NCBI GenBank assembly: GCA_963820315.1 | Contig: CAWFZK010000019.1 | Location: forward strand, 62,001 to 126,000 | Direction: 5' to 3' | Origin: JACVRW01 sp963820315 | GTDB lineage: Bacteria > Actinomycetota > Thermoleophilia > Solirubrobacterales > Thermoleophilaceae | Length of the DNA: 64,000 bases | Shown: one piece after another, positions 8,642 through 18,844 of the stretch | Layout of the letters: each line of letters begins with the position of its first letter | Numbering within the stretch: position 1 is the stretch's first letter | Made by a program: the position numbers and the translations under genes | Notes under the pieces: model-generated | Databases searched by the model: none | What the model was told of the DNA's origin: nothing | Seen by the model: the letters and a program-made list of their open reading frames with translations, nothing else

Positions 8642-9824
8642 ATGAGGATCGCCATGGCGGGTCGTTACTACAACCGCCAGGGCGGTGTTTCGCGCTGCAT
8701 CGCGGAGCTCTCGGACCGGGCCGCCCTCGGGACGAGGTCACCGTCTTCACCCACGAGCTGCTCGACCGGCGAGGACTCCGGGCCAACTTCGAGCACGTGC
8801 CGGATGCTGCGGCGGCCGGAGTGGCTGCAGTCGCAGACGTTCGCCCTCGGGCTGCGACGGCGGCTGCGCGGGAGCGATTTCGACGTCGTCCACGTACACA
8901 ACCCGCAGGGGCTCCGGGCCGACGTCTACACCGCGCACTCGTGCCACGCGGCTTACCTCGAAATGCGCCGCGCCGAGGGCGGCGCGCGCGCCTGGCTCAG
9001 CCGCGTCTATCCCCCGCACGTCGTGGAGCTCGCGTTCGAGCGCTACTGCTATCGGTCCTCGCCGGCGCTGTGATCGCGCTCACGCCGGTCGTCAAGGACG
9101 GAGCTCGAGGCGCATGTCGGCATCGACCCCGATCGCATCCGCGTGATCCCGAACGGGGTCGACACCGAGGCATTCGGCCCGCCCGAGTCACGCGCGGCGC
9201 GCGCGCGGCGGTGGCCGCGCTGACCGGCGAGCTGCCCGAGGACGCCGTGGCACTGCTGTTCGCGGGCTACGAGTTCGAGCGCAAAGGGCTCGCCAGGTGA
9301 TCGAGGCGATGGCGGCACTCGGCGAGACGAGCGCCTCCATCTCTGGGTCGCGGGCGAGCGCCGACCGCGGCCCTACGAGCGGCTCGCCGAGCGGACCGGG
9401 ATCGCCGGCGCGGGTGCGCTTCCTCGGCCACCAGGCCAGCTGGCGCCGCTCTTCCAGGCGGCGGACGCCTTCGTCTTCCCCACCACCTACGAGCCGTTCG
9501 GCCTGGTGCTGATCGAGGCGCTCGCATGCGGGACGCCCGTGATCACCTCGCGCCTGGCCGGAATGGCCGGCTGGATGGAGGACGGCGCTCGAGGGCCTGC
9601 TGCTCGAACGACCCGAGGACAGCGGGGAGCTGACCGGCGGCGCTGCGGCGCTTCGTCGCCGCAGCGCGAGGACTGGCCGCGCATGCAGGCGAGCGCGCGC
9701 ACGCTCGCCGAGGGCTTCAGCTGGGACGACATCTGGCGCCGCACGCGCGCCGCTCTACGAGGAGGTCGTGGCGGCGAAGACGCGCTCGGCGAGCGCGCCC
9801 CAGCGCTCGGCGAACACGGCGTAG
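8642..9824 (+). pseudogene. Glycosyltransferase family 4, broken by several frame changes
   Basis: From ATG 8642 (MRIAMAGRYYNRQGGVSRCI) the gene can be followed through frame changes to FDVVHVHNPQGLRADVYTAH, VIALTPVVKD, LFAGYEFERKGL, VRFLGHQA and FVFPTTYEPFGLVLIEALAC (E-x7-E donor motif). The order and spacing fit a GT-B glycosyltransferase of about 380 residues. At least five frame changes break it. The end near 9824 is uncertain and overlaps the convergent gene. The intact motif set suggests that the enzyme may be functional in the real genome. Confidence 0.7.
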
Positions 9825-10804
9825 CTGCCGTTCTCCTCCATCCAGGCGCGCGCGGCCGCCGTGAGCGCCGAGTGGTCCTCGCCCGCCAGGCTCGCGAGCC
9901 GCGCCGCGATGTCGTCCGACGTCCGGCCACACGCACAGCGCGCGGTAGTCCGGGTTGCTCGCGCAGGAACGTCTCCATCCAGCCCACGCGCGTGGTGAGC
10001 AGCGGCGTGCCGGAGGCGAGCGCCTCGAGCACGACCCAGCTGCAGGCCTCGTAGCGGGTCGGGAAGAGGACGCAGTCGGCCGCAGCGTACGCCCAGGCTG
10101 TCTCCTCGGGCGACAGCATGCCGAGCTCGCGGCCGCCGTCGAGCGTCGAGGCGCCCGCCACGAGCAGCTCGTAGCCCGCGCGCGCGCAGCTCGGCAGGAG
10201 CAGGTCGGCGCCCTTGCGCACCTCGGTGCGTCCGACGAAGAGCGCGTAGCGCCGCTCCGGCTCGAGCCCGAAGCGCTCGCGCGCCTCGGCGCGGTCGCGC
10301 GGGCGGAAGACGTCGGTGTCGACGCCGTTCGGGATGACCTCGTCGACGTCCTCGCGAAACCAGCGCCGCACCTCACGCGCGGCGCTCTCCGAGACCGCGA
10401 CACGGGTCGCGCCGCGCCCGGCCCCGCCCTCCCCGACCACCGACCCAAGCGCGCGCCGCGCGCGCTCGCGCAGCGGCAGGTCGAGGTCGCCGCGGATCGT
10501 GTGCTCGATCGATCGTGCCGTGGAAGACGTGGATGCGCGCCAGCCCCTCGCGGCGCCCAGAGCCCGAACGCGGACGAGCTGATCATGAGGTCCGCCGGCG
10601 GCAGGTCGGCCATCAGCCGGCGCGACGACCACAGCGGCGACGACGCCGCGTGCGGCTGGCCCAGCGCGGCGGGTGCTCGGCCGGAGTGACGATCTCGACC
10701 CGCCAGTCCCTTCGCCTCGAGCGCCCGGCGCAGCAGGTCGGAGGTGCGCTCGACCCCGCCCGTGTTCCCACCGCGGGCGAGACGACGAGCGCCGTGCGGC
10801 TCAT
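9755..10804 (-). pseudogene. Glycosyltransferase family 4, frameshifted
   Basis: From ATG 10804 (MSRTALVVSP) the complement gives GGVERTSDLLRRALEAKGL, then TRVAVSESAAREVRRWF, VDEVIPNGVDTDVFRPRDR, RYALFVGRTEVRKGADLL and LFPTRYEACSWVVLEALASG, and ends ERVFAATTSS at TAG 9755. This is a GT-B family 4 enzyme of about 345 residues. The central 200 residues are in one frame; changes occur near 10760, 10520 and 9930. The start overlaps the stop of the upstream family 2 transferase (ATGA). It probably adds one sugar of the EPS repeat. Confidence 0.72.
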
Positions 10805-11680
10805 GCCGGCCGCCGCGCGAGCCGCGCCGAGACGACGCCGCGCACCGTCTTGGCGACGCGCTCGGCGGTGAAGGCGGCCTGAAAGCGCAGCTTGCCGGGG
10901 ATGTAGCCCTGCGCGCGTGAGCCAGTCGCCGTGGCAGGCGCAGGAAGCGCCAGTTGTTGCGCAGCGTCGAGAGCTCGTAGCGCGAGCGGCGCGGAGCGCG
11001 CCCCGCCCTCGTCCCACTGCTGCTGCTGGTAGCGAGGCGGTGAAGGGCGTGAGGACGCAGCGGTAGCCGCTGCGCACCGCCTGCGACGAAGAAGGCCGTC
11101 TCCTGGCGGTAGGCGTTGCCGGTGTAGCCCTCGTCGAAGGAGACGTTGTCGAAGACGTCGCGGCGGATCAGCGCAGGCGCGGGAATGAACGGCGTCTCGA
11201 CGGTCGTCGCCGGGCACACCGCCGTGGGCGTCGATCCGCGGCTCGGCGGGCGCGCTCGCCGCGCAGCTCGGCGAGCCGCGCGAGCGCGTCGACGCCGGCG
11301 TCGACGTGGATCCAGGGCGCGCCCGCGATCTGGGCGTCGTGGGCGACCGCCTCGCGCTTGAGGACGACCGCGTAGTCGGGCGGGAAGCGGCAGTCGTCCT
11401 CGCCGAACAGGATCCAGCGCCCGGAGGACGTCCGCCACGCCGGCGTTGCGCGAGGCCGACAGGCCGGGCGGCCCGGGGTTGCGGATCAGCCTCAGGCGCT
11501 CGTCGCCGAGCGCCTCGACGACCTGCGGGGACTCGTCGCTCGTGTGGCGCTCGATCACGACGATGATCTCGACCAGGCCCTCGAGCCGGAGCATGTCGGG
11601 CAGGTTCGTCCGCAGCGCGTCCGCGCGGTTGTGGCTCGGCACGACGAGCGAGATGTCGGCCGGCTCGGCCTCAGCGGGGC
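10801..11680 (-). pseudogene. Glycosyltransferase family 2, frameshifted
   Basis: The N-terminal frame reads ISLVVPSHNRADALRTNLPD, IIVVIERHTSDESPQVV and RNPGPPGLSASRNAGV, the nucleotide-binding half of a GT-A family 2 enzyme. Later pieces in other frames include PFIPAPALIRRDVFDNVSFD and GYIPGKLRFQAAFTAERVAK before the stop at 10801. The expected length is about 290 residues. At least four frame changes break it. No good start codon is visible before the first motif; a GTG at 11642 lies inside it, so the true start is hidden by a frame change. It lies between the flippase and a family 4 transferase on the same strand. Confidence 0.65.
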
Positions 11681-11685
11681 GAATG

Positions 11686-13150
11686 CTATGCGCGGCCCGT
11701 CGTCCGCCCGCCGCCGCGCAGCTGCAGCAGCTGGCTGATACTCGTCCGGCCGCACGGCGCCGACCAGGAGGAGGGCGGCCGGATAGGTGACGGCCGCCGC
11801 CGCGAGCAGCACGCCGAGCGGCGCGCCGAGCGCCTGGAGCCCGGCGACCACGCCGTCATCAGCGCGGTCGCGACGGTGGCGAGCAGCGATCCGCCGCAGG
11901 CGCAGCGACAGCTCGAGCCGCCGCAGCACGGCGCTGAGCGTCAGCGCGGTCACGAGCACCTCGGTGGCGAGCGTGACCCAGGCTGCCGCCACGAAGCCGT
12001 AGGGCGGGATCAGGATCAGGTTGAGCACCACGTTGAAGACGAGCGCGATCAGCGCGTTGCGCAGGAAGATGCGCTGCAGCTCGAGCACGACGACGAGGTT
12101 GCCGGCCAGGTAGCCGAAGCAGATCACGACGAAGGCGCCCATCAGGATCGGCAGCGCGTCGGCCGCGCGCAGGAAGTCCTCGCCGAAGAGCAGCCGCACG
12201 ACCGGCTCGGCGGCGACGATCGTGAAGCCGAGCGCGGGCAGCGAGACGATCGCGAGGTAGTCGGCGATCAGACGGCCGATGCGGCGCACGCGCTCCGGGT
12301 CGGCGGGCCACGAGGATGCCATGATCGGGAAGAGCGTCGTCATCAGCGCGGCGGGCAGGAACTGGGCCTGGTCGAGGAAGCGGTAGACGGCGCCGTAGAG
12401 GCCGGCGTCCTCGGCGCCCGCGAGCGAGAACAGCATCACCTGGTCGAGCTTCACGTAGGCGGTCACGACGAGCCCGGCCACGCCGATCGGCACGCCGATG
12501 CGCGCGAGCTCACGCCAGAGCCGGCGCGAGCCGCGCATGATCGGGCGCGACAGCGCGGCTGCCGAGCCACACGCCCCAGCCCCACGCTGCAGACCGCCGA
12601 CGCGAGGAAGGCCGCCGCGAACCAGACCATGCCGCCGTCGCGACGCCGCGATCGCGATGACGGCGGCGGTCCAGAGGATGCTGTTGACGGTCAGGACGAG
12701 GATCGTCAGGTCGTTGCGCACGCGCGTCTGGAAGGCGACGCGCGTCATGCTCAGCGGCGCCAGCAGCAGCGTGCCCGGTGAGCAGCAGGCCGGCGGCGGC
12801 CATCTCGGAGTTGTCCGCGACGACGAGCTGGACGACGGCGCGTCACGATCGCCACCGGCAGGGCGAACGCGAGCCGCAGCGTGATCAGCGCGCCGATCCA
12901 ATCGCGCTCCTCGTGCGCGCGCGGCGGCGGCCTTGCGCACCGCCACCTGCTCGAGCCCGAAGTCGCCGAAGGGCGTCGCGATCTGGACGATCGCGAGCGC
13001 CGTCGACCACTGCCCGAAGCCGTCGTCGCCGAGCGAGCGCGTCAGCAGGACCGTGACGACGATGCCCGGCACGAGGTTGAGCGCGCGCCCGAGCACCTGG
13101 ATCGCGACATCCGCCGCGGCGCGCGCGCGCGGTACCCGGATGCCGCTCAT
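11686..13150 (-). pseudogene. Polysaccharide flippase (Wzx/MATE-like), frameshifted
   Basis: Starts MSGIRVPRARAAADVAIQVL at 13150, with NLVPGIVVTVLLTRSLGDDG and FGQWSTALAIVQIATPFGDF typical of Wzx transporters. It then shows repeated membrane helices to FGYLAGNLVVVLELQRIFLR and PPYGFVAAAWVTLATEVLVT. The expected size is about 480 residues with 12-14 helices. It moves lipid-linked repeats across the membrane. Frame changes lie mainly between 12540 and 12920, and one near the 3' end restores a stop at 11686. A second flippase sits at 49810-51312, which matches the two-locus layout. Confidence 0.75.
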
Positions 13151-13182
13151 CGTCGGCCATCAGCCTACAGGCGCGCGGCGGG

Positions 13183-14546
13183 TCAACCGGCGCCGGTGAT
13201 CCGGCGCAGCGCGTGGAAGCCGGGCTTCGGCGAGAAGTCGGCGTGCACCAGCCCGAAGAAGTCCTCGGTGTCGTTCGGGTCGCGCTCGAAGCCGATGAAG
13301 TGGTAGTAGAAGACCGCGTTGACGAACGTGTAGCGCGTCCGCACGAGCTGCGGCGAGCCGCTCCATGTTGGCGGCCTGCTGGGCCTCCGACACGCACCAC
13401 TCCGGGTCGCCCGGGCAGGTCGACCAGCCGACCTCGGTGATCCAGAACTCCTTGTCGCCCGCGCCGTGGCTCTGGAGCGCGTTGCGCGCGTCCACGATCC
13501 GCACGAAGCCCCACGGGATCGTTCGGCTCGTCCGGCGCGCGGTTGCCGCTGTAGGGGTGCATCGCGACGCCGTCGAAGAGCTCGTTCAGGCCCGGGTCGG
13601 CGCGGTAGAGATCGTCGATCCAGGTGTGGCGCTCGCCGTCCGGGGTGCGGTCGACCGGGATCAGGAACTTCGCCTGCGGGTTCGCCTGGCGGGCGCGCGG
13701 CACGACCGCGCGCAGCAGCGCGGCGAAGCGCGCCGGCTCGACCGGCCCGTACCAGTCGCCGTAGGGCTCGTTGTAGACCTCGAAGTGGGTCGAGGCCAGC
13801 GAGGCGTCGAGCTCGGGATGGGCGGCCCAGAAGTCGCCGCCCGGGCCGTAGCGGCGCGCGAAGGCGGCGACGACGTTCGCGTACTCGTTCACGTCAGCCG
13901 GCAGCGCGCTCGACTTCTGCAGCAGCGGCAGGATGCGCAGCCCGCGCCGCGCGGCGTTCGCGATACAGCGACGTCGCTCTCGCTCGTCCGGCACCGAGTC
14001 GAACTCCTCGCGGATCCAGCCGACGCCCATCGCCTGCATGCGGTCGAGCTCGAACGGTCCCTCCGCGCCCGCGGCCCCAGCGGTTGGCGTGCAGGCCCCA
14101 GCGGACGCCCTGCGGGCGGCTCACACCCGGGCCCTGGCGGCGCCGGTGGGGCGAACCTGCGCGTGCCGGGGTCGGCCGCGCCGGGCACGCACGCACGTCC
14201 GCCGGAGCCGGCGCAGGCGCGCCACGCGGCGGGCGGTGCGCACCCGGTGGGCGCGACGCAGCTTGGCGCGGCGCGAACGCGGGTGCGTGCGCGCCGCGCG
14301 CGCCGCGAAGCTGCGGCGGGCGCGCTGCAGGTGCCGCTTGGCGCGCTTGTAGCGCATGCAGGCCGCGACCGCCCGCGGCGACCTTGCCGCTGCGCCGGCG
14401 CCGGCCCGTCGCTCCGCGCGCGCCGACTCGGCCCGCGCGTCGCCGAGGCCGACCAGCAGCGCGACGAGCAGCGCCGCCAGCGCAAGCGCCCCGAATCCGA
14501 GCACGGCTGCCGCCGGACGGAGGGCGCTTGGAGGGCTTTTGAGCAC
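13183..14546 (-). CDS. Secreted clan GH-A glycoside hydrolase with Arg-rich N-terminal region, frameshifted
   Basis: From GTG 14546 the protein has a hydrophobic signal/anchor (AAAVLGFGALALAALLVALL), then about 70 residues very rich in Arg, His and Ala with two Cys, then a TIM-barrel-type domain: VRWGLHANRWG, AMGVGWIREEFDS, THFEVYNEPYGDWYG (acid/base Glu), FDGVAMHPYSGN and KEFWITEVGWSTCPG (nucleophile Glu). It resembles GH5/GH39-like enzymes that cut beta-linked glycans. Frame changes occur near 14080, 13960, 13515 and 13360. Its 5' leader holds a c-di-GMP-I riboswitch ending 10 bases before the start. It may trim or release the EPS. The exact GH family is unsure. Confidence 0.75.
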
Positions 14547-14556
14547 GGCTGTCTGG

Positions 14557-14638
14557 GCTCCTTCGGCGACCGGGCTGTCTCAGAGAGACCCCTGGCTTTG
14601 CGACCCCGCCTCGCGGCGGGTGTGCCTTTGTCGAGAGC
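14557..14638 (-). ncRNA. Cyclic di-GMP-I (GEMM) riboswitch
   Basis: On the complement the element shows the GEMM-I landmarks in order: P1 5' strand GCTCT (14634-14638), GACAAAGGCACACC, a 6-bp P2 stem CCCGCC/GGCGGG capped by the GNRA loop GCGA, the hallmark GTCGCAAAGCC, a P3 hairpin GTCTC-TCT-GAGAC, AGCCCGGTCGCCGA, and the P1 3' strand GGAGC (14557-14561). The AAGGAG that includes the P1 3' strand is also the only ribosome-binding site for the glycosidase start at 14546. Ligand-stabilised P1 would therefore hide it, predicting translational OFF at high c-di-GMP. The match was made by eye against the known consensus. Confidence 0.8.
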
Positions 14639-14785
14639 TGCCCAAGGAGCAGGCGTGCTCACGGCTGAACCATCTTTCCAGATTTCGGAAGCCTGCATGC
14701 GGAATTGCGCAAAGAGACGCCTGGCGTCAACGCATATTCGACCCGGTTAGAGTTGCCGCACGGCTCTGGTCCGGGCCGGACAGCC

Positions 14786-16330
14786 ATGGAGCGCGCGCAG
14801 CAACTACGAATCCTCTGGAACTACAAATGGTGGTTGCTGGCGTTCGCCGTCACGGCCGCGGTCGTGACCTACGTCATCTCGAACAGCCGCGACTCGGTCT
14901 ACAGCGCCTCGGCGCTCGCCCAGATCGTCTCGAGCCGCCAGGCCGCCGGCGAGCAGCTGAGCGAGGACGAGCTGCTCAGCCTCACGAACGTCTACGTCGA
15001 GCTCGCTCAGACCGACACGGTCTCGCGCATCGCGGGCCGCGACCCGTCCGTCCGCGGCCAGGAGGCCGAGTTCGACGACAGCGTCTCGGTCGAGCCGCAG
15101 CAGCGGGTCGGCGTGCTCAGCTTCAAGGCCGAGACGGGCGACCCCGAGCAGTCGGCCGACTGGGCCAACGCCTACGCCGACGCCTTCGTCGAGTACACGG
15201 ACCGCCTCCAGGCCGAGCAGCGCGCGCGCTCGCTCGACCGCATCCAGGTGCGCATCGACGAGATCCAGACCGAGCTGGACGAGCGCGGGGTCAGCGCGAA
15301 CGACCCGAGCGTGGCGGGCCTGACCGCCGAGCTCGAGGCGCTGCAGTCGTCCGCGGCCGCGGAGACCGCCGCGCCGGGCGACACCGTGCGCGTGATCGAG
15401 CAGGCGGTCCCCGACAGCAACCCGATCTCGCCGAAGCCCGTCCGCGACGCGCTGCTGGCCCTGCTCGGCGCGCTCATCATCGGCGCGATCGCGGCCTACG
15501 TGCGCGAGGCGCTGGTCGATCGCTTCAGCTCGCCCGAGGAGGCCTCCGCGGACCTGGGCGTGGCCATCCTCGGCGAGATCCCGAAGGCGTCCGCGGACGT
15601 CCCGGTGCTCGAGGCGTTCCGAAGACTCCGAACCGCCGTGGTGGTCGCGCTCGAGAGCGCGGGCGTCGGCGCGACGGCAGACAGCGGCCGCACGGTGCTG
15701 GTCACGGGAGCGGAGCCGGGCTCCGGCAAGAGCTTCGTCAGCTCGAACCTGGCGCGCGCGCTCGCGGCCGAGGGCTGGAAGGTCATGGCCGTGGATGGCG
15801 ACCTGCGCCGGCCGACGCTCCACGACCAGTACGAGGTGCCGCGCGAGCCGGGCCTCGGAGACCTGCTCACCGGCGGCGGCCTCGAGCAATACCCGGAGCG
15901 CGTCGCCTTCCAGGTGTCCTCGTCGGCGACCGAGCCCGGCGGCCGCGGCGAGCTCCGCGCGCTCACGGCGGGCCCCTACATCGAGGACTCCGTCGAGCGC
16001 TTCGCCTCCCAGCGCATGGCCGACATCGTCGAGCGGCTGAAGGAGCTCAACGACTTCGTCATCATCGACAGCCCGCCCGCGCTGGCCGTTGTCGACCCGG
16101 TCGTGCTGGCCCGCTACTCCGACGGCGTCATCATCGTGATCGACTCGCGCAAGACCAAGCGCCGCGATGCCCGCCGGGCGGTTCAGACGATGCGCGCGAT
16201 CGGCACGCCGGTGCTCGGCATGGTCTACAACCGCAGCGAGGCGCCGGTCGGCGGCTACTACTCGTACGACGCGCTCGGCACGGCCGTCGAGGGCCAGGCC
16301 AGTGGGCGCGTGAGGGGAGCCGCAAGCTGA
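14786..16330 (+). CDS. Wzz chain-length protein fused to bacterial tyrosine kinase (BY-kinase)
   Basis: 514 residues from ATG 14786. The N-terminal Wzz domain has a first membrane helix (WWLLAFAVTAAVVTYVI), a periplasmic coil and a second helix (ALLALLGALIIGAIAAYV). The cytoplasmic kinase has Walker A TGAEPGSGKS (about 307-316), Walker A' MAVDGDLRRP and Walker B DFVIIDSPPAL. The C-terminus has a small Tyr cluster (GGYYSYDA) that may be autophosphorylated. It sets polymer length and couples polymerisation to export. The PHP phosphatase at 20764-21558 is the expected counter-enzyme. An in-frame ATG 27 codons upstream is less likely. The frame is intact. Confidence 0.88.
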   Translation: MERAQQLRILWNYKWWLLAFAVTAAVVTYVISNSRDSVYSASALAQIVSSRQAAGEQLSEDELLSLTNVYVELAQTDTVSRIAGRDPSVRGQEAEFDDSVSVEPQQRVGVLSFKAETGDPEQSADWANAYADAFVEYTDRLQAEQRARSLDRIQVRIDEIQTELDERGVSANDPSVAGLTAELEALQSSAAAETAAPGDTVRVIEQAVPDSNPISPKPVRDALLALLGALIIGAIAAYVREALVDRFSSPEEASADLGVAILGEIPKASADVPVLEAFRRLRTAVVVALESAGVGATADSGRTVLVTGAEPGSGKSFVSSNLARALAAEGWKVMAVDGDLRRPTLHDQYEVPREPGLGDLLTGGGLEQYPERVAFQVSSSATEPGGRGELRALTAGPYIEDSVERFASQRMADIVERLKELNDFVIIDSPPALAVVDPVVLARYSDGVIIVIDSRKTKRRDARRAVQTMRAIGTPVLGMVYNRSEAPVGGYYSYDALGTAVEGQASGRVRGAAS

Positions 16331-16371
16331 GGCCGAGGCTCAGCCAGGTCGTCCTCCCAGGGACAGTCGCC

Positions 16372-17760
16372 GTGCTGCTGGGGGCGCTGACCGGGCTGTT
16401 CTTCGTCATCGTGATCGACCGCTTCGGCCCGGTGGCGGCGCTGCTGCCGCTCGCTGCGCTCGTCGTCGCCTTCCTGCTGAGCCAGCCGCGGCTCACGCTC
16501 GCGGCCCTGCTCGGCGTCGTGATCGTCGTCGAGGCGGACCCCGTCGGCCTGCTGCCGATCGGGCCGAGCTTCTATTCGCCGATCCGGGCCGGTCAGACCC
16601 CGCCGGACCTGCTCTTCTACATCCTGGTCGCGGGGACCGGGCTCAACCTGATGCGCGAGCGCAGCCACCCGCGCGGCATCGGGCCGATGACGCTGCCGAT
16701 CATCGCGCTTGCGGCCGCGGCCATCGGCGGGCTCGCCACCGGCTACTACGCGGGCGCGTCGCCGAGCGGGCTCGTGGCGTCGGGGCTGCGCTTCGGGCAG
16801 CTGCTGCTGCTCCCGTTCCTCGTCGCCAACCTGCTGACCGACGAGGCCTCCGTGCGCGGCTTTCTCGTCGGCGCGGCGGGGCTGGCCGCCTTCAAGGCGG
16901 TCACGGGGCTCCTGGCCGTCGCGAGCGGCGCCGGCTTCACCGTCGACGGCGGGGTCATCACCTACTACGAGCCGGTGGCGAACTGGCTGATGCTGATGTT
17001 CCTGCTGTTCGTGCTCGCGGCGCGCATGCGGCGCTTCACGCTGCCGAGCTGGGTGTGGTGGACGGTGCCGCTCGCGCTGCTCGCCTTCCTGCTCTCGTAC
17101 CGGCGTTCGTTCTGGCTCGCGGCGGCGTTCGCCGTCGTGGTCGTGCTCGTGACCGCCAGCCAGCGCTCGCTTCGCACGGCGCTTGCGATCCTGGCCGCCG
17201 GGCTCGTGCTCGTCCTGGCGGGCACGGCCGCGCTCGGCGGCTCGTCTGAGGTGCAGAGCCCCGTGCTCGAGCGCGCCCGCTCGCTTCAGCCGGGTTCGAT
17301 CGGCGAGGACCGCGGCGACCGCTACCGGATCGACGAGCGGCGCAACGTGGTCGCCGAGATCGAGCATGCGCCGATTACCGGGCTCGGCATGAACATCCCC
17401 TGGAGCGCCCGCTATCCGCTGTCCGAGGAGCACGACCGCAACTACACCCACGTGGTGCTGCTCTGGTACTGGCTCAAGATGGGCCTGATCGGGGTGCTCG
17501 CCTTCATCTGGCTGTACGGCGTCGCGATGTGGACCGCCTTCGGGGTCTGGCGCAATCACCCGAACGAGATGGTCCGGCTGGGCGCGCTGGCGGCGCTCGG
17601 CGGGCTCGTGGCGCTCGTGATAGTCGAGCTGACCGCCTCGTTCACCGGCGTGGAGCCACGCCTGACGATCGTGTTCGGGGCGCTGCTCGGCTGGATCGCC
17701 GCCGCCTGGCGTCAGCTGCCGCGCGGCCCGACCGCGCGTGCCACCGCCTCGATCGAGTAG
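16372..17760 (+). CDS. O-antigen ligase/polymerase-like membrane protein
   Basis: About 460 residues with 11-12 hydrophobic helices, a large extracytoplasmic loop, and a Wzy_C-like stretch with FLLSYRRSFWLAAAFAVVVV, HAPITGLGMNIPWSARYPLS and THVVLLWYWLKMGLIGVLAF. It follows the Wzz/kinase closely and is the best polymerase candidate of the first EPS locus. The frame opens before the kinase stop; GTG 16372 is the first good start, with a CTG at 16327 as alternative. The last 49 bases overlap the convergent glycosyltransferase. Confidence 0.8.
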   Translation: MLLGALTGLFFVIVIDRFGPVAALLPLAALVVAFLLSQPRLTLAALLGVVIVVEADPVGLLPIGPSFYSPIRAGQTPPDLLFYILVAGTGLNLMRERSHPRGIGPMTLPIIALAAAAIGGLATGYYAGASPSGLVASGLRFGQLLLLPFLVANLLTDEASVRGFLVGAAGLAAFKAVTGLLAVASGAGFTVDGGVITYYEPVANWLMLMFLLFVLAARMRRFTLPSWVWWTVPLALLAFLLSYRRSFWLAAAFAVVVVLVTASQRSLRTALAILAAGLVLVLAGTAALGGSSEVQSPVLERARSLQPGSIGEDRGDRYRIDERRNVVAEIEHAPITGLGMNIPWSARYPLSEEHDRNYTHVVLLWYWLKMGLIGVLAFIWLYGVAMWTAFGVWRNHPNEMVRLGALAALGGLVALVIVELTASFTGVEPRLTIVFGALLGWIAAAWRQLPRGPTARATASIE

Positions 17761-18844
17761 CTGCGCGCGACCAGCTCGCGGCCCTCGCGGCCGAGCCCCG
17801 GCCGCTCGCCGCGCAGCACGGCGACGAGCTCGGCGGCGAACGCCTCTGGCGTGCCGTCCGCCTGGGCGAAGTCGCGCCCCGGCTCGACCGACAGGCCCGC
17901 CGCCGCAAACGGGGTCGCCACCACCGGCAGCCCGTAGGCGAGCGCCTCGACGAACTTGAGCGGTGAGCCGCCGCCCTCGAGCAACGGGATCACGACGCAA
18001 CTCGCGCCGGCGTAGGCGTCGCGGATGTGCTCTACGAAGCCGAGCGACCTCGACGCGATCCGAGGGCTCGACGAGGTCACCGGCGCCGCGTCCGACCACC
18101 CGCAGTCGTGCACCGGGCAGCTCCTCCCAGACGCGCGGCATGACCTCGGTGGCGAGAAAGCGGATCGCGCGCCGGTTCGGCTCGTAGTCCAGGCTGCCGA
18201 TGAAGAGCGCCCGCTGCTCGCCGGGTTCGGGCGCGACGGGCTCGATCGCCGCTACGTCCACGGCGTTCGGCACGAGTCGCAGCGACGCCCCCGGGCACAG
18301 CTCGGCGGCCAGGGCCATGTCACGCTCGCTCACCATCCAGGACTCGGTCGCGCTGCGCAGCAGCCGCTGCTCGAAGCGGCGCAGGATGCGCGGAGAGCCC
18401 ACGTCGCGGTCCTCGACACGCGCGCGCAGGTCCGATTCGACGTTGTGGCCGTTGTAGACGAACGGCCGGATGCCGCCTGCGAGCATGACCGCCCCGGCAA
18501 CCGGACCGTCGGCGATCGTGGCGACGGACCCGTCGCTCGCCGCACGCGTCGCGGCGATGAGCTCGGGCGAGACTCCCCGCGCGAAGCCGCGTGGAATTCC
18601 GCCCGCGAGCGCGCGCAGCATAGGTTGCGAGCCGCCTCGCCCCACGGCTCGGCTCGACGGGAAGGAGGCGGAAACGCTCGTCCTCGCTGAACTCCGGCGC
18701 GGGCTCGGCGGCGCCGAACACCGTGTAGACGATGTCGAGCGGACGCTCCGCAGCGAGCGCGCGGGCGATCGCGTAGCGGCGCAGACCGTGTCCGGAGTCG
18801 AGTCGCGGCGTGTGCTCGGTCACGAGCACGGAGCGCTCGCTCAC
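17712..18844 (-). CDS. Glycosyltransferase family 4, frameshifted
   Basis: From GTG 18844 the complement gives SVLVTEHTPRLDSGHGLRRY, FRLLPVEPSRGARRLATY, then in a second frame FVYNGHNVESDLRARVEDRD, SLRLVPNAVDVAAI and RALFIGSLDYEPNRRAIRFL, then in a third FVEHIRDAYAGASCVVIPLL and GSPLKFVEALAYGLPVVATP. This is a GT-B family 4 enzyme of about 375 residues, broken near 18640 and 18060. Its start overlaps the previous stop (GTGA), so it was the last gene of the 22700-17712 operon. Motifs are complete. Confidence 0.75.

Noticed and set aside
14356..16330. Very long plus-strand frame (to 17760) through the Wzz-kinase gene
   Set aside because: Only its last 460 codons are a real membrane protein; the rest is a shadow frame of the kinase and of the riboswitch/glycosidase region.
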